Shown: positions 37,327-48,794, counted from the first letter of the stretch. The stretch is 64,000 nt of DNA from Marinobacter caseinilyticus (GCF_011074955.1 NZ_WUQJ01000018.1:62001-126000), one strand, 5' to 3'. The notes: a model not told the origin generated them from the sequence alone. Program-made: numbers and translations.

Positions 37327-40300
37327 TCAAGGCGATAACTGCCCCAGCATAGTCGCCACGCCGTCGAGTTTACCATCGGTGGATGTATCCTTCAGCCGGA
37401 ACCTGAAGCTATTGGCTCCTTCCAGTCGGAATTGGTCCGGTGATTGTTGCACTTTCTTAACCAGAATCAGCGGGTCAACCGGTGTTGAAGTGCCGAACTC
37501 CAGGCGTGCCCATTCCTTGCCAGCGTCCACTTTGGTGATGCCAAGCGTTTCTGCGCGCAGCCTGAGTTCGGCCTGACGCATCAGATTTTTTGCCGGAATG
37601 GGCAGCAAACCGAAGCGGTCAATCATCTCAACCTGAAGTTCTTTTAATTCGTCTTTGGTACCGACACTCGCAATTCGTTTATACAACATCAAGCGGTTAT
37701 GAACGTCCGGCAGGTAGTCGTCTGGAATCAGTGCCGGGATTCGAAGGTTCATTTCAGTGCCGTGGCTTAGAGGCAATTCGGCATTAGGGGTGCGGCCCTC
37801 CCGGATGGCGGTAACGGCTTCGTCCAGCAGTTGCATGTAGAGACTAAACCCGATGCCTTCGATCTGGCCGCTCTGTTCCTCACCAAGCAGTTCTCCGGCG
37901 CCCCGTATTTCGAGGTCATGGGTGGCCAACATAAATCCGGCGCCCAGATCCTGAGCCTCGGCGATAGCTTCGAGGCGTTTGCGGGCGTCGCTACTCAACG
38001 TCTTTGGTGGTGGCGTTAACAGGTAGGCGTAGGCCTGGTGGTGAGAACGGCCAACCCGCCCACGAAGCTGATGCAGCTGGGCCAGCCCAAATTTATCCGC
38101 TCGTTCGATGACAATGGTGTTAGCGCTGGGAATGTCGATGCCAGTCTCGATAATGGTGGTGCAAATCAAGACATTGAAGCGCTTATGGTAGAAGTCAGAC
38201 ATGATCTGCTCCAGTTCTCGCTCACGCATCTGCCCATGCGCCACACCAATGCGGGCTTCGGGAATCAGTGCCCGCAGATCGTCGGCGGTTTTCTCGATGG
38301 TGCTCACTTCGTTGTGCAGGAAGTACACCTGACCGCCACGCAATATCTCCCGCAGAATCGCTTCTTTGACCATGGCCTCTTCGCGCTGGCGCACGAAGGT
38401 TTTGACCGACAGGCGGCGAGCGGGCGGGGTCGCAATGATGGATAGATCGCGCAGGTGCCCCATCGCCATATTAAGGGTTCTGGGAATCGGGGTCGCGGTC
38501 AGGGTCAGTAGGTCGACTTCCGCCCGCAAGGCTTTGAACCGTTCTTTTTGCTGCACGCCGAAGCGGTGTTCTTCATCGATAATTACCAGGCCGAGATTTT
38601 TGAATCTGACATCGCCCTGAATCAGTTTGTGGGTGCCAATGACAATGTCGGCCTTGCCCTCCCTGATGCGCTCCATGGCCGTGCTGGTCTGGCTGGCACT
38701 GCGGAAACGGCTGAGCAGTTCCACTGTGACCGGGGTCTCCGAAAACCGGTCCCGGAATGACTCGTAGTGTTGTTGCGCCAACAAGGTGGTAGGAACCAGC
38801 ACCGCGACCTGTTTGCCTGAATAGGTGGCAATGAAAGCGGCCCGCATGGCGACTTCGGTTTTACCAAAGCCCACGTCGCCACACACCAGTCGGTCCATCG
38901 GACGTTCGCCGGTCATGTCGGCGATCACCGCGTCGATGGCAGCCTCCTGGTCTGGCGTCTCCTCGAAAGGAAAGCCGGCGGAGAAAGCCCGGTAAGACTC
39001 TTCCGGGTTGTCGAACTGGAAGCCCTGCCGGGCTTCCCTGCGGGCATACACATCGAGCAATTCCGCGGCGGTATCACGGATTTTCTCCAGCGCTTTTTGC
39101 TTGGATTGGCTCCAGCGGTCGGTGCCGAGCTTGTGCAGCGGCGCGTGTTCGGTATCGCTGCCGGTATAGCGTGAAATCAGGTGTAGGCTGGAGACGGGCA
39201 CATACAGTTTCGAGCTGCCGGCGTATTCCAGCATCAGAAACTCGGCCGCTTCGCCCTCGATGGTAATGGATTCAAGACCCCGGTAACGGCCGACCCCATG
39301 ATCAATGTGAACCACAGGTGCACCGAGCCGCAGTTCGGACAAATCGCGATAACCCGAATCGTTCAGTTCGGTCGGCTTTTCCCGTCGCCTACGTTGCAGC
39401 ACCCGCTCGCCAAACAGAGCCGTCTCAGTAATCAGCGCCAGTTGCTGGTCGAGCAGCAGCAGGCCGTCTTCCATCGGCGCCACGGTGATGCCCAGCCTGC
39501 ATTGGGGATCTGCAATGAATCCATGCCAGCCGTCGACGGTTTCGGGCTTCAGGCGGTTCTCGGTCAGACTGTCGATCAATGCTTCGCGACGGCCAGAGGA
39601 TTCGGCACAGATCAGTACCCGGCCGTCAAAGTGGGCGACAAAGTCCCTCAGCCGCTGCGCTGGATCCTTGGCGCGCCCATCCATGGCTACGTTGGGCAGC
39701 GGGGCGGCGGCGCACATAGTTTGCCGGGCGCCGCTCTGATCGTCTGGCTCGTGGCGTGGGGTTACCCGCGGGAAGTGCTTGATCAGGCCGAACAGCTCTT
39801 CTTTTAACAGGAATAATTGTGCGGGCGCCAGGATGGGGCGGAACCGGTCATGGCGCCGCTCCTCATAGCGGGAATTGGCATCGGTTTGAAACTGGTCAAT
39901 GGCCTGCTCCAGTTCCGGTTCGGTGAAGACCTGGGTGTCCTCGGGCAAGTAATCGAATAACGTCGCTGTGTGATCAAAAAACAGCGGTAGGTAGTATTCA
40001 ATGCCAGGTGGGGTAATGGCCTGAGTGACATCCTGGTAAATTGGGGCGTTCTTATCGGCGTGGGGAAAGTGTTCAAACCACCGGTTCCGGAATCCGGACC
40101 GTGCTTCTTTGTGCCAGGGAAACTCATTGGCGGGCAGCAGTTCAATGCGTTCAATTCGATCGATTGAACGTTGGGTTTCCGGGTCAAAGGTGCGCAGTGT
40201 CTCTATTTCGTTGTCGAACAGATCAATCCGATAAGGCTGGGAGGCACCCATCGGGAAAATGTCCAGGATCGCTCCACGGACAGCGTACTCGCCATGCTCA

Positions 40301-40854
40301 TAGACATTATCTGCGTGACGATAACCGGCTGCTTCCAGGTCCAGTCGCCAACGGTCAATCTCCAGGGTTTGACCCACTTCCAATAACAGCGTATTACCTT
40401 GAAGGTAGGCGACCGGCGGCAGGCGATGGATCAGCGTCCGGGCCGGCACAACAAGCACACCATGGCTGGTGCGCGGCAGTCGATGCAAGGTCCGTATGCG
40501 CCGGGAAGTGATATCCTGGTGGGGCGAGAACAAGTCGTAGGGCAGGGTTTCCCAGTCCGGCAACGACAGCACTTCCAGGCCGTCTTCGGTGATCGCGGGC
40601 TGATCCTCGTCAAAGGAGAGCCCCAGATAGAACCGCATCGCCTGTTCGAGCCGAATTGCCTCGTCGGTGCTGCGTGTCACCACCAATGTCAGGCCGTGAT
40701 GTTGTCGCGCGCTCTCGCAGATTGCGAGGGCCTCGCTGCTGCCGTAAAGGTTGCTCCAGATACGATGGTCTGCGGTCTTAGTGGGAAACGCAGGTGCCAG
40801 CATCGTCTGCTGACCTACCGGCTTGAGCGCGTTTGGGCGAGTGCCTTGTGACAT
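37327..40854 (-). CDS. mfd: Mfd, transcription-repair coupling factor
   Basis: Translocase of 1175 residues that removes stalled RNA polymerase and recruits UvrA. The UvrB-like N-terminal modules are followed by the RNA-polymerase-interacting domain (GAPVVHIDHGVGRYRGLESI), the helicase core with Walker A GDVGFGKTEV near 659 and the DEEH box near 759, LHQLRGRVGRSHHQAYAYLL, and a C-terminal TRCF regulatory domain. Full length is typical. It diverges from the GAPDH gene. Confidence 0.98.
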   Translation of the reverse strand: MSQGTRPNALKPVGQQTMLAPAFPTKTADHRIWSNLYGSSEALAICESARQHHGLTLVVTRSTDEAIRLEQAMRFYLGLSFDEDQPAITEDGLEVLSLPDWETLPYDLFSPHQDITSRRIRTLHRLPRTSHGVLVVPARTLIHRLPPVAYLQGNTLLLEVGQTLEIDRWRLDLEAAGYRHADNVYEHGEYAVRGAILDIFPMGASQPYRIDLFDNEIETLRTFDPETQRSIDRIERIELLPANEFPWHKEARSGFRNRWFEHFPHADKNAPIYQDVTQAITPPGIEYYLPLFFDHTATLFDYLPEDTQVFTEPELEQAIDQFQTDANSRYEERRHDRFRPILAPAQLFLLKEELFGLIKHFPRVTPRHEPDDQSGARQTMCAAAPLPNVAMDGRAKDPAQRLRDFVAHFDGRVLICAESSGRREALIDSLTENRLKPETVDGWHGFIADPQCRLGITVAPMEDGLLLLDQQLALITETALFGERVLQRRRREKPTELNDSGYRDLSELRLGAPVVHIDHGVGRYRGLESITIEGEAAEFLMLEYAGSSKLYVPVSSLHLISRYTGSDTEHAPLHKLGTDRWSQSKQKALEKIRDTAAELLDVYARREARQGFQFDNPEESYRAFSAGFPFEETPDQEAAIDAVIADMTGERPMDRLVCGDVGFGKTEVAMRAAFIATYSGKQVAVLVPTTLLAQQHYESFRDRFSETPVTVELLSRFRSASQTSTAMERIREGKADIVIGTHKLIQGDVRFKNLGLVIIDEEHRFGVQQKERFKALRAEVDLLTLTATPIPRTLNMAMGHLRDLSIIATPPARRLSVKTFVRQREEAMVKEAILREILRGGQVYFLHNEVSTIEKTADDLRALIPEARIGVAHGQMRERELEQIMSDFYHKRFNVLICTTIIETGIDIPSANTIVIERADKFGLAQLHQLRGRVGRSHHQAYAYLLTPPPKTLSSDARKRLEAIAEAQDLGAGFMLATHDLEIRGAGELLGEEQSGQIEGIGFSLYMQLLDEAVTAIREGRTPNAELPLSHGTEMNLRIPALIPDDYLPDVHNRLMLYKRIASVGTKDELKELQVEMIDRFGLLPIPAKNLMRQAELRLRAETLGITKVDAGKEWARLEFGTSTPVDPLILVKKVQQSPDQFRLEGANSFRFRLKDTSTDGKLDGVATMLGQLSP

Positions 40855-41052
40855 GGGTGGCGTGCTGCTCCTGAGGTGAACATCCGGGGTTTGGTCCGGA
40901 GAAGAATCAAAGGTCGCCTATTCTAGCGGTCCGGCGTGGCGCTGTCATGGCACGTCTTCGGCGAGCAGGTTTAGGCTGTCATTTGCGATTACAGCTTTTA
41001 AATTGGATAATATGCGCCCAATTTTTTGAGTGCTAACTGTAGAGGTTTAAGC

Positions 41053-42525
41053 GTGAGTCAAGACCAGATGAATGAGCACCTGTCCGATTGGACGAATCGG
41101 GAATCTACCGCAGAGGCTATGATCCCCTTGATCGGTCGCCTTTACCGCAAGAACAACATTGTTACGTCCATTTACGGACGCGCGGTGATCAACCAGTCGG
41201 TCATCGGTATCCTGCGTTCGCATCGTTTTGTTCGCCAAGTGGAAGAAAGCGAGCTTTCTGTTCATGACACGCTGCCCATCCTGGAAGCGATGGATCGGCT
41301 GGAACTCGGGCGCGCCCATGTTGATATTGGCAAGTTAGCGGTCAAGTACGTCAATGGAGGCCGGAAAGGATCAGTCGAAGACTTCCTGCGGGCGGAAATC
41401 GGCGAAATCGTTGGCAAATACAGCGATCAGTCAATTGAGGATGCCGAAAACGACACCAAAGACATCGTGCTCTATGGCTTTGGGCGCATCGGTCGCTTGC
41501 TGGCTCGTATCCTGATCGAAAAAGCCGGCGGTGGTAACAACCTGCGGTTGCGGGCGATTGTGGTCCGCAAAGGTGGCGCTGAAAACGACCTTGAAAAGCG
41601 GGCCAGTCTCCTGCGTCGTGATTCGGTGCACGGCGCCTTCAATGGCACCATCACGATTGATGAGGAAGACTCCGCGCTGATCGTCAACGGTAACTACATC
41701 AAAGTCATATACTCGGATGGTCCCGATACCCTGGATTACACCCAGTACGGCATCAATAACGCGATCGTGATCGATAACACCGGTATCTGGCGTGATGAAG
41801 CCGGTCTTGGCCGTCACCTTCAGTCCAAGGGTGTGAGTCGCGTGATGCTGACGGCCCCGGGCAAAGGCGACATCAAGAACATCGTACACGGCATTAATAA
41901 CGATTGGATTACAGAAGATGACCGTATCCTGTCAGCGGCATCCTGTACCACCAACGCCATTACCCCGGTACTGAAAGCCATTTGTGACGAATACGGCATT
42001 GAGGACGGTCACGTGGAAACCGTGCACTCATACACCAACGACCAGAACCTGATCGATAATTACCACAAAGGCAGTCGCCGCGGTCGCAGTGCACCCCTGA
42101 ACATGGTGATCACTGAAACAGGCGCCGCGAAAGCCGTTGCCAAGGCGTTGCCAGAGCTGAAGGGCAAGTTGACCGGTAACGCGATCCGGGTGCCGACACC
42201 GAATGTGTCCATGGCAATCCTGAACCTCAATTTGAAAAAAGAAGTCACGGTTGAGGGGGTTAATGAATACCTGCGCGAGATGGCCCTGCATTCGTCCCTG
42301 CAGAAGCAGATCGATTTTGTTAATTCACCGGAAGTGGTTTCGACCGACTTCGTGGGTTCGCGTCACGCCGGTATTGTCGATGCTCAGGCAACCATTGCGG
42401 GTGGCCACAGGCTGATCCTCTATGTATGGTATGACAATGAGGCGGGTTACAGTGCCCAGGTTATCCGTGTGGTGAATCAGATGGCAGGGGTCGACTATCC
42501 GGTGTTTCCATCGCGGGCACGTTAG
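41053..42525 (+). CDS. gap: large glyceraldehyde-3-phosphate dehydrogenase-like protein
   Basis: GAPDH-family enzyme of 490 residues, longer than the usual 330-340. A 130-residue N-terminal extension precedes the Rossmann motif LYGFGRIGRLLARIL (from about residue 138). The catalytic Cys is at about 298 in SAASCTTNAITP, and the phosphate-binding RRGRSAPLNMVITETGAAKA follows. The same long form sits between mfd and nqr in Pseudomonas (PA3001-like). GTG 41053 is chosen because AGAGG lies upstream. Oxidation of glyceraldehyde-3-phosphate is likely; cofactor preference cannot be read. Confidence 0.9.
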   Translation: MSQDQMNEHLSDWTNRESTAEAMIPLIGRLYRKNNIVTSIYGRAVINQSVIGILRSHRFVRQVEESELSVHDTLPILEAMDRLELGRAHVDIGKLAVKYVNGGRKGSVEDFLRAEIGEIVGKYSDQSIEDAENDTKDIVLYGFGRIGRLLARILIEKAGGGNNLRLRAIVVRKGGAENDLEKRASLLRRDSVHGAFNGTITIDEEDSALIVNGNYIKVIYSDGPDTLDYTQYGINNAIVIDNTGIWRDEAGLGRHLQSKGVSRVMLTAPGKGDIKNIVHGINNDWITEDDRILSAASCTTNAITPVLKAICDEYGIEDGHVETVHSYTNDQNLIDNYHKGSRRGRSAPLNMVITETGAAKAVAKALPELKGKLTGNAIRVPTPNVSMAILNLNLKKEVTVEGVNEYLREMALHSSLQKQIDFVNSPEVVSTDFVGSRHAGIVDAQATIAGGHRLILYVWYDNEAGYSAQVIRVVNQMAGVDYPVFPSRAR

Positions 42526-42571
42526 ATCACCGCTAATCGTGCCTTGAATTGTCGGTGCGAATGACTGTCAA

Positions 42572-42612
42572 ACGAACCCCTGGTGGTCTATTACCCCGGG
42601 GGTTCGTTTTTT
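42572..42612 (+). terminator. intrinsic terminator after gap
   Basis: A perfect 9-bp stem ACGAACCCC (42572-42580) and GGGGTTCGT (42599-42607) is followed by a T-run ending at 42612. It lies 47 bases after the gap stop codon and separates gap from the nqr operon. Confidence 0.9.
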
Positions 42613-42889
42613 AGGGCGGGATAAAGCGTCGAATTCGTTACGTTTAGGCACAAAGTCTCAGTGGTTCTGGTGGAAATGGCCGCCCTGAGTCTCTATAATT
42701 GGCGCGATTTTGGGTATGTCTGTCACCCAGTTCTCATCTTTTCCTTTTGGCGCAGTTTTGATCACTTTAACGATCTGTTTGCTGCCAAGTTGCTTTGAAA
42801 TCAGCATCGAATTGCCAAGTTGAAGACCTGAGTCACTGGAGCAGACGTTACAAATCCACAGAAAAGTTTCTGATGACTGGGCGAGGCTA
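42613..42889 (+). promoter_or_regulatory. nqr upstream region with candidate promoter
   Basis: This 277-base stretch has no gene. It holds a perfect -10 TATAAT at 42694-42699, but the hexamer 17 bases upstream (TGGAAA) is a poor -35, so an activator may be needed. If used, it gives a leader of about 185 bases before nqrA. I see no known riboswitch in it. The gap between gap and nqrA is otherwise filled by the terminator at 42572-42612. Confidence 0.35.
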
Positions 42890-44236
42890 ATGATCAAAAT
42901 CAAAAAAGGCCTGGATCTTCCCATCAGCGGCGCTCCTGAGCAGACCATTAGCGATGGCAAAACCGTCCGCCACGTGGCATTGATCGGTTTTGACTACACC
43001 GGCATGAAGCCGACGATGGCTGTGAAAGAAGGGGATCGCGTCAAACGCGGTACGCTGCTGTTTACGGACAAGAAGACCGAAGGTGTTCGTTATACTTCAC
43101 CCGCCGCTGGTGTGGTGAAAGAAATCAATCGTGGAGAGCGTCGCGTCTTCCAATCGATTGTGATTGAGGTCGACGGCGATGAAGCCGAGACGTTTGCTCA
43201 TTACAGTGCCAGCGATATTGCTGAGCTAGAGCGCCAGCAGGTCGTTGATAATCTGATTGAATCGGGCCTTTGGACGACCTTTAAAACCCGTCCATACAGC
43301 AAGGTCCCCGAGATCGATTCGGCGCCGCACTCCATCTTTGTCTCTGTGATGGATACCAATCCCCTGGCGGCGGACCCAACCGTCATTATCGGGGAGAACG
43401 GCGCGGCCTTTGAGCAAGGCCTTAGCATTCTGACCAAGCTCACCACGGGTAAAGTCTTTGTGACTGGCAAGCCGGGTTCGAACGTGCCGGTTCCGAAATC
43501 GGACATGGTCGAAGTCCACCAGTTCGATGGCGTGCACCCTGCGGGCAATGTGGGAACCCACATTCACCACCTTGACCCCATTGCGGGCCACAAAGTGGTT
43601 TGGAGCATTGGCTACCAAGACGTCATTGATATTGCCAAATTGTTTGAAACCGGCCAATTGCCGGTTGAACGCGTTATTGCCGTGGGTGGCCCCAAGGCGC
43701 TGAAGCCACGCTTGGTTCGGACCCGCATCGGTGCGTGTTTGCCCGAGTTGCTGGAGGGCGAAATCGCCAGTGATTGCGATGTTCGCATTGTTTCGGGTTC
43801 CGTTTTTGGCGGTCGCCGAGCGGATGGCCCGTGTGCTTATCTGGGACGTTTCGCCAATCAGGTTTCACTGCTCGAAGAGGGCTTCAAGCGCGAATTCATG
43901 GGTTGGCTGTCGCCAGGTCCGCGTCGGTTCTCGGTGTTGAATATTTATCTGTCGAAGTTGATGAAAGGTCGGTTGTTTGATTTCACCACCTCCACCAATG
44001 GCAGTGAGCGGGCTATGGTGCCGGTAGGTGCGTACGAGCAGATCATGCCCCTGGATATTCTCCCCACTCAGTTACTGCGTTCGTTGATTGTTGGGGATAC
44101 CGAGACGGCCCAGAAGCTAGGTGCGTTGGAGCTGGACGAGGAAGATCTCGCGCTGTGCACCTTCGTGTGTCCGGGTAAATATGAATACGGCCCGATTCTC
44201 CGTGAGAATCTGACCCGTATCGAGATCGAGGGCTAA
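42890..44236 (+). CDS. nqrA: NqrA, Na+-translocating NADH:quinone reductase subunit A
   Basis: Peripheral subunit of 448 residues of the Na+-pumping NADH:ubiquinone oxidoreductase, first gene of the nqrABCDEF operon. It shows the family start [30 protein letters not shown], and an RnfC-like barrel. It faces the cytoplasm and binds ubiquinone at the interface with NqrB. The nqrB gene begins 4 bases after the stop. Confidence 0.97.
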   Translation: MIKIKKGLDLPISGAPEQTISDGKTVRHVALIGFDYTGMKPTMAVKEGDRVKRGTLLFTDKKTEGVRYTSPAAGVVKEINRGERRVFQSIVIEVDGDEAETFAHYSASDIAELERQQVVDNLIESGLWTTFKTRPYSKVPEIDSAPHSIFVSVMDTNPLAADPTVIIGENGAAFEQGLSILTKLTTGKVFVTGKPGSNVPVPKSDMVEVHQFDGVHPAGNVGTHIHHLDPIAGHKVVWSIGYQDVIDIAKLFETGQLPVERVIAVGGPKALKPRLVRTRIGACLPELLEGEIASDCDVRIVSGSVFGGRRADGPCAYLGRFANQVSLLEEGFKREFMGWLSPGPRRFSVLNIYLSKLMKGRLFDFTTSTNGSERAMVPVGAYEQIMPLDILPTQLLRSLIVGDTETAQKLGALELDEEDLALCTFVCPGKYEYGPILRENLTRIEIEG

Positions 44237-44240
44237 ACGA

Positions 44241-45446
44241 ATGGCTATCAGACAGTATCTCGATGGTATCGAGCATCACTTTGAGAAAGGTGGCAAGTAT
44301 GAGCGCTGGTATGCGCTGTACGAAGCCGTCGATACGATTTTCTACACGCCTGGCAAGGTGACGTCGACCACGTCGCATGTCCGCGACGGCATTGACCTCA
44401 AGCGGATTATGATCACGGTGTGGTTGTGTACATTCCCGGCCATTTTCTTTGGTATGTGGAACATTGGTTTTCAGGCCAATGACTATCTGGCAACCAATCC
44501 CGGCGCCTTGATGGGTGATGGTGCCTTGCGCACCGCCTTTATCAGCGCGCTCGCGGGGAACGACCCGGGCAGTATTTGGGACAACATGATCTACGGCGCG
44601 GCCTATTTTGTGCCGGTCTATTTCGTGACCTTCGTCGTGGGTGGTTTCTGGGAGGTCCTGTTCGCGACTGTTCGTCGCCATGAGATCAACGAAGGGTTCT
44701 TTGTCACGTCCATTCTGTTTGCCTTGATCTGTCCGCCGACGATCCCTCTGTGGCAGGTCGCATTGGGCATCAGCTTCGGTATCGTGATTGGTAAGGAGGT
44801 GTTCGGTGGTACCGGCAAGAACTTCCTGAACCCGGCGCTGACTGGTCGTGCATTCCTGTACTTCGCCTACCCGGCACAGATTTCCGGTGACGCGGTCTGG
44901 ACCGCTGTCGACGGTTTCACTGGCGCTACCGCACTGAGTTGGGCGGCGAGCGGCGGCGTGGAAGCTCTGCAGCAGCAGATCGGCTGGATGTCGGCATTCC
45001 TGGGCTCCATCCAGGGTTCCATGGGCGAGACATCAACACTGGCGGTATTGGCCGGCGGCGTTATCCTGTTGATCATGAAAATCGCTTCCTACCGAATTGT
45101 CGGCGGCGTATTAATCGGCATGATCGCCATGAGCCTGTTGCTCAATGTGGTCGGATCTGAGACGAACCCCATGTTCTCTGTGCCGGCATACTGGCACTTG
45201 GTGGTGGGCGGTTTTGCGTTCGGCATGATGTTCATGGCAACCGACCCTGTTTCGGCCGCCATGACGAACACGGGCCGCTGGTGCTTCGGCATTCTGGTCG
45301 GTGTGATGACGGTCCTCATTCGCGTGATCAACCCGGCGTTCCCGGAAGGCATTATGTTGGCCATTCTGTTCGCAAACCTTTTTGCACCGCTGATGGACCA
45401 CTATGTGGTTCAGGCCAATATCAAACGGAGGCTTGCCCGTGGCTAA
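44241..45446 (+). CDS. nqrB: NqrB, Na+-NQR membrane subunit with covalent FMN
   Basis: Multi-spanning subunit of 401 residues with about ten membrane helices. The FMN attachment site is Thr230 in [10 protein letters not shown], matching the ApbE target pattern DxxTGAT. It carries riboflavin and FMN and contributes to Na+ transfer and quinone binding. The 3' end overlaps the GTG start of nqrC by 8 bases, so the two are coupled. Confidence 0.97.
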   Translation: MAIRQYLDGIEHHFEKGGKYERWYALYEAVDTIFYTPGKVTSTTSHVRDGIDLKRIMITVWLCTFPAIFFGMWNIGFQANDYLATNPGALMGDGALRTAFISALAGNDPGSIWDNMIYGAAYFVPVYFVTFVVGGFWEVLFATVRRHEINEGFFVTSILFALICPPTIPLWQVALGISFGIVIGKEVFGGTGKNFLNPALTGRAFLYFAYPAQISGDAVWTAVDGFTGATALSWAASGGVEALQQQIGWMSAFLGSIQGSMGETSTLAVLAGGVILLIMKIASYRIVGGVLIGMIAMSLLLNVVGSETNPMFSVPAYWHLVVGGFAFGMMFMATDPVSAAMTNTGRWCFGILVGVMTVLIRVINPAFPEGIMLAILFANLFAPLMDHYVVQANIKRRLARG

Positions 45447-46245
45447 ACAGAAAGAAACTGTCTCCAGGACGGTCATGGTGGCACTGGCACTGTGCATTGT
45501 TTGCTCGGTGGTGGTATCCGCCGCGGCAGTGATGTTGCGCCCCGCACAAGTGACCAATCAGAACCTGGACATCAAATCCAATATTCTGTCCGCTGCGGGT
45601 ATGTTGAAGCCCGGCATGAGTGCAGATGAGATCGAAACTGAATTTGGTCGCTTTGAAGTACGTCTTGTTGATCTGGATTCGGGGGAGTACGTTGAACCGC
45701 AGGTGGTTGGCGTAAAAGATCCGATGAAATACGACCAGTATAAGGCTGCCTCGAACCCGCAATTGTCGAAAAACATTCCGGCCTCGGAAGACAAGGCAGG
45801 GATCAAGCGCCGCCCCAATGTCGTCAAGATATTTGTCCTGCGCGACGGGGAAAAACTTCAGCGGGTCGTGTTGCCGGTTCATGGTTACGGGCTTTGGTCA
45901 ACGCTGTACGGGTTTATGTCGCTTGAAGGGGACGCAAACACCATTGAAGGTATCGGCTTTTACGCGCATGCAGAAACGCCAGGGCTGGGCGGCGAAGTGG
46001 ACAACCCTCGCTGGAAATCGTTGTGGACTGGCAAGGAGCTTTACGACGAGGACAACAAAACCGAGCCTAAAATCGTGCTGGTAAAAGGTGGCGTAGACGC
46101 CAATACCCGCGATAAAGAACACAAGGTCGATGCGTTGTCCGGTGCCACACTGACCAGTCGAGGCGTTCAGCAACTGGTAAATTACTGGATGGGCGATCGT
46201 GGTTTCGCGCCTTACCTGGAAAAACTTCGTCAAGGGGAGGTTTGA
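45439..46245 (+). CDS. nqrC: NqrC, Na+-NQR subunit with covalent FMN
   Basis: Subunit of 268 residues with one N-terminal membrane anchor (about 9-30) and a periplasmic FMN-binding domain. The flavinylation motif is DALSGAT, with Thr at about 237. It relays electrons between the 2Fe-2S/NqrD-E centres and NqrB. The GTG start at 45439 overlaps nqrB and gives the usual MAKQKE-like N-terminus; a longer reading would start inside nqrB. Confidence 0.96.
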   Translation: MAKQKETVSRTVMVALALCIVCSVVVSAAAVMLRPAQVTNQNLDIKSNILSAAGMLKPGMSADEIETEFGRFEVRLVDLDSGEYVEPQVVGVKDPMKYDQYKAASNPQLSKNIPASEDKAGIKRRPNVVKIFVLRDGEKLQRVVLPVHGYGLWSTLYGFMSLEGDANTIEGIGFYAHAETPGLGGEVDNPRWKSLWTGKELYDEDNKTEPKIVLVKGGVDANTRDKEHKVDALSGATLTSRGVQQLVNYWMGDRGFAPYLEKLRQGEV

Positions 46246-46246
46246 C

Positions 46247-46912
46247 ATGGCCGATGCTTCAGCCAAGCAGGTTCTCTTTGAACCAATAATAAACAACAAC
46301 CCGATCGCTTTGCAGATCCTGGGGATATGTTCAGCGCTTGCGGTGACCACCAGCATGAGTGTGACGCTGGTTATGGCGGCATCGGTTATTGCCGTGACCG
46401 CATTCTCTAACCTTGCGGTATCGCTGGTACGGACCCAGATCCCGAACAGCATCCGGATCATTGTGCAGATGACGATCATCGCCTCGCTGGTTATCGTTGT
46501 CGATCAGCTCCTGAAGGCCTATGCCTACGAGATCAGCAAGCAACTGTCGGTCTTTGTCGGTCTGATCATCACCAACTGTATCGTCATGGGCCGTGCCGAG
46601 GGCTTTGCGATGAAGAACGGCCCGTGGCTGAGCTTTCTCGACGGCATCGGTAATGGCCTTGGCTATTCAGTATTACTGCTGGTGGTGGCGTTTTTCCGCG
46701 AATTGCTGGGCTCAGGCTCGCTGATGGGCTTCACCCTGATGCCGGTGGTCAATGAGGGTGGCTGGTATGTGCCGAACGGCTTGTTGTTGCTGCCACCGAG
46801 TGCCTTTTTCATTATTGGTCTGATCATCTGGGGACTGCGTGCCTGGAAGCCGGAACAAGTGGAAGCGGCTGATTACAAGATGTCTCGTCACAAGACCAAG
46901 GAGGCCTTTTGA
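46247..46912 (+). CDS. nqrD: NqrD, Na+-NQR membrane subunit
   Basis: Integral membrane protein of 221 residues with six helices. NqrD and NqrE are inverted homologues that together hold a buried iron centre; the conserved Cys is seen in [15 protein letters not shown]. The ATG at 46247 follows GGGGAGG by 6 bases and lies next to the nqrC stop. It belongs to the Nqr/Rnf D-E family. Confidence 0.96.
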   Translation: MADASAKQVLFEPIINNNPIALQILGICSALAVTTSMSVTLVMAASVIAVTAFSNLAVSLVRTQIPNSIRIIVQMTIIASLVIVVDQLLKAYAYEISKQLSVFVGLIITNCIVMGRAEGFAMKNGPWLSFLDGIGNGLGYSVLLLVVAFFRELLGSGSLMGFTLMPVVNEGGWYVPNGLLLLPPSAFFIIGLIIWGLRAWKPEQVEAADYKMSRHKTKEAF

Positions 46913-47520
46913 TGGAACACTATATTAGTTTAATCCTGAAAGCCGTGTTCGTTGAGAACATGGCGCTGGCCTTCTTTCTCGGGATGTGTACCTTTCTGGC
47001 CATCTCGAAAAAAATCGAAGCGGCCTCGGGTCTGGGTATTGCAGTGGTTGTGGTACTGACCATTACTGTTCCTGTTAACAATCTGATATACAACAACATT
47101 CTTCGCGAGGGCGCACTTGATTGGGCGGGGCTTGCTGAAGTTGATCTGAGCTTTCTCGGATTGTTGACGTATATCGGTGTAATCGCGGCACTTGTTCAGA
47201 TCATGGAAATGGTTCTGGATAAGTTCATCCCTGCGCTCTACGCAGCGCTGGGCGTGTTTCTTCCGCTGATTACCGTTAACTGTGCCATTCTGGGCGCGTC
47301 GTTGTTTATGGTCGAGCGTGACTACACGTTCGGTGAGAGCTTGGTATACGGCTTCGGTGCGGGTGTCGGCTGGGCGCTGGCTATCCTGGCGCTTGCCGGT
47401 ATCCGAGAGAAGCTCAAGTACAGCGACGTACCCGAAGGTTTGCGAGGCCTGGGTATAACGTTTATCACGGTGGGTCTGATGTCACTTGGCTTTATGTCAT
47501 TTTCCGGCATCTCTCTGTAA
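46912..47520 (+). CDS. nqrE: NqrE, Na+-NQR membrane subunit
   Basis: Integral membrane protein of 202 residues with six helices. It has [20 protein letters not shown] near the start and [18 protein letters not shown] with the conserved Cys that helps bind the iron centre shared with NqrD. ATG 46912 overlaps the last base of the nqrD stop (TGATG). The gene is complete and typical. Confidence 0.96.
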   Translation: MEHYISLILKAVFVENMALAFFLGMCTFLAISKKIEAASGLGIAVVVVLTITVPVNNLIYNNILREGALDWAGLAEVDLSFLGLLTYIGVIAALVQIMEMVLDKFIPALYAALGVFLPLITVNCAILGASLFMVERDYTFGESLVYGFGAGVGWALAILALAGIREKLKYSDVPEGLRGLGITFITVGLMSLGFMSFSGISL

Positions 47521-47558
47521 CCCAATCCGGTGATTCGATCTAACGAAAAGGCGAGACC

Positions 47559-48785
47559 ATGAATACTGAAATTATTCTCGGCGTGGTCATGTTCACTGTT
47601 ATCGTGCTGTCGCTGGTTGCGATCATTCTTGCGGCACGCTCGAAGCTGGTTAGTACTGGTGACGTGACTATTGAAATCAATGACGATCCCGAGCACACGC
47701 TGACAACGGAAGCGGGTGGCAAATTGTTAGGTACGCTGGCCGGCAATGGTATTTTCCTGTCGTCTGCCTGTGGCGGGGGCGGTACCTGCGCCCAGTGTAA
47801 GTGTAAAGTCTTTGAAGGGGGTGGCGCCATGCTGCCAACCGAAAAGACCCACTTTACCAACCGGGAAGAAAAAGAAGGCTGGCGTTTGTCCTGCCAAGTG
47901 CCTGTTAAGCAGGACATGAAGGTAGAAGTACCGGAAGAATTCTTCGGTGTTAAGAAGTGGGAGTGCGAGGTCGTTTCCAACCACAACGTCGCAACGTTCA
48001 TCAAAGAGCTGATTCTGAAACTGCCGGAAGGTGAGGAAGTCGATTTCCGTGCCGGTGGTTATGTCCAGCTGGAATGCCCGCCTTACGAAATCAATTTCAA
48101 GGATTTTGTGATCGAGGAAGAGTTCCACGAGGATTGGGACAAGCACGACATCTGGCGTTATAAGGGTGTGAACAAAGAAGAGACCATCCGAGCCTACTCG
48201 ATGGCCAACTACCCTGAAGAAAAGGGTGTGCTGAAGTTCAATATCCGGATTGCCACTCCGCCTCCGGGCACGGATCACCAGCCCGGCGTTATGTCGACGT
48301 ACGTGTTCAGCATGAAGCCTGGCGATAAAGTCACCGTGATGGGGCCGTTCGGCGAATTCTTCGCCAAGAAAACCGAAGCCGAAATGGTGTTCATTGGTGG
48401 CGGTGCCGGTATGGCGCCCATGCGTTCTCACATTTTTGATCAGCTCAAACGCCTGAACTCGAAGCGTAAAATCAGCTTCTGGTACGGTGCCCGAAGCGTT
48501 CGTGAAATGTTCTACGTGGAAGATTTTGACCAGCTGGCGGAAGAAAATGACAATTTTGAATGGCACGTTGCGCTTTCGGATGCCTTGCCCGCTGACAACT
48601 GGAAGGGGCCGACCGGATTCATTCACAACGTGCTGTATGAAAGCTACCTGAAAGATCATCCGGCACCAGAGGATTGCGAGTTCTATATGTGCGGGCCACC
48701 AATCATGAACGCATCCTGTATCAAGATGCTGAAAGATCTGGGCGTGGAAGATGAAAACATCATGCTGGATGACTTTGGGGGTTAA
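47559..48785 (+). CDS. nqrF: NqrF, NADH dehydrogenase subunit of Na+-NQR
   Basis: Electron entry subunit of 408 residues. An N-terminal membrane helix (about 4-26) is followed by a 2Fe-2S ferredoxin domain with Cys71, Cys77, Cys80 and Cys112, then a ferredoxin-reductase-like part with the FAD motif [13 protein letters not shown] motif [11 protein letters not shown] and the CGPPIMN near the C-terminus. It transfers hydride from NADH through FAD and 2Fe-2S to the rest of Nqr. Confidence 0.97.
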   Translation: MNTEIILGVVMFTVIVLSLVAIILAARSKLVSTGDVTIEINDDPEHTLTTEAGGKLLGTLAGNGIFLSSACGGGGTCAQCKCKVFEGGGAMLPTEKTHFTNREEKEGWRLSCQVPVKQDMKVEVPEEFFGVKKWECEVVSNHNVATFIKELILKLPEGEEVDFRAGGYVQLECPPYEINFKDFVIEEEFHEDWDKHDIWRYKGVNKEETIRAYSMANYPEEKGVLKFNIRIATPPPGTDHQPGVMSTYVFSMKPGDKVTVMGPFGEFFAKKTEAEMVFIGGGAGMAPMRSHIFDQLKRLNSKRKISFWYGARSVREMFYVEDFDQLAEENDNFEWHVALSDALPADNWKGPTGFIHNVLYESYLKDHPAPEDCEFYMCGPPIMNASCIKMLKDLGVEDENIMLDDFGG

Positions 48786-48794
48786 GTCCGACTT

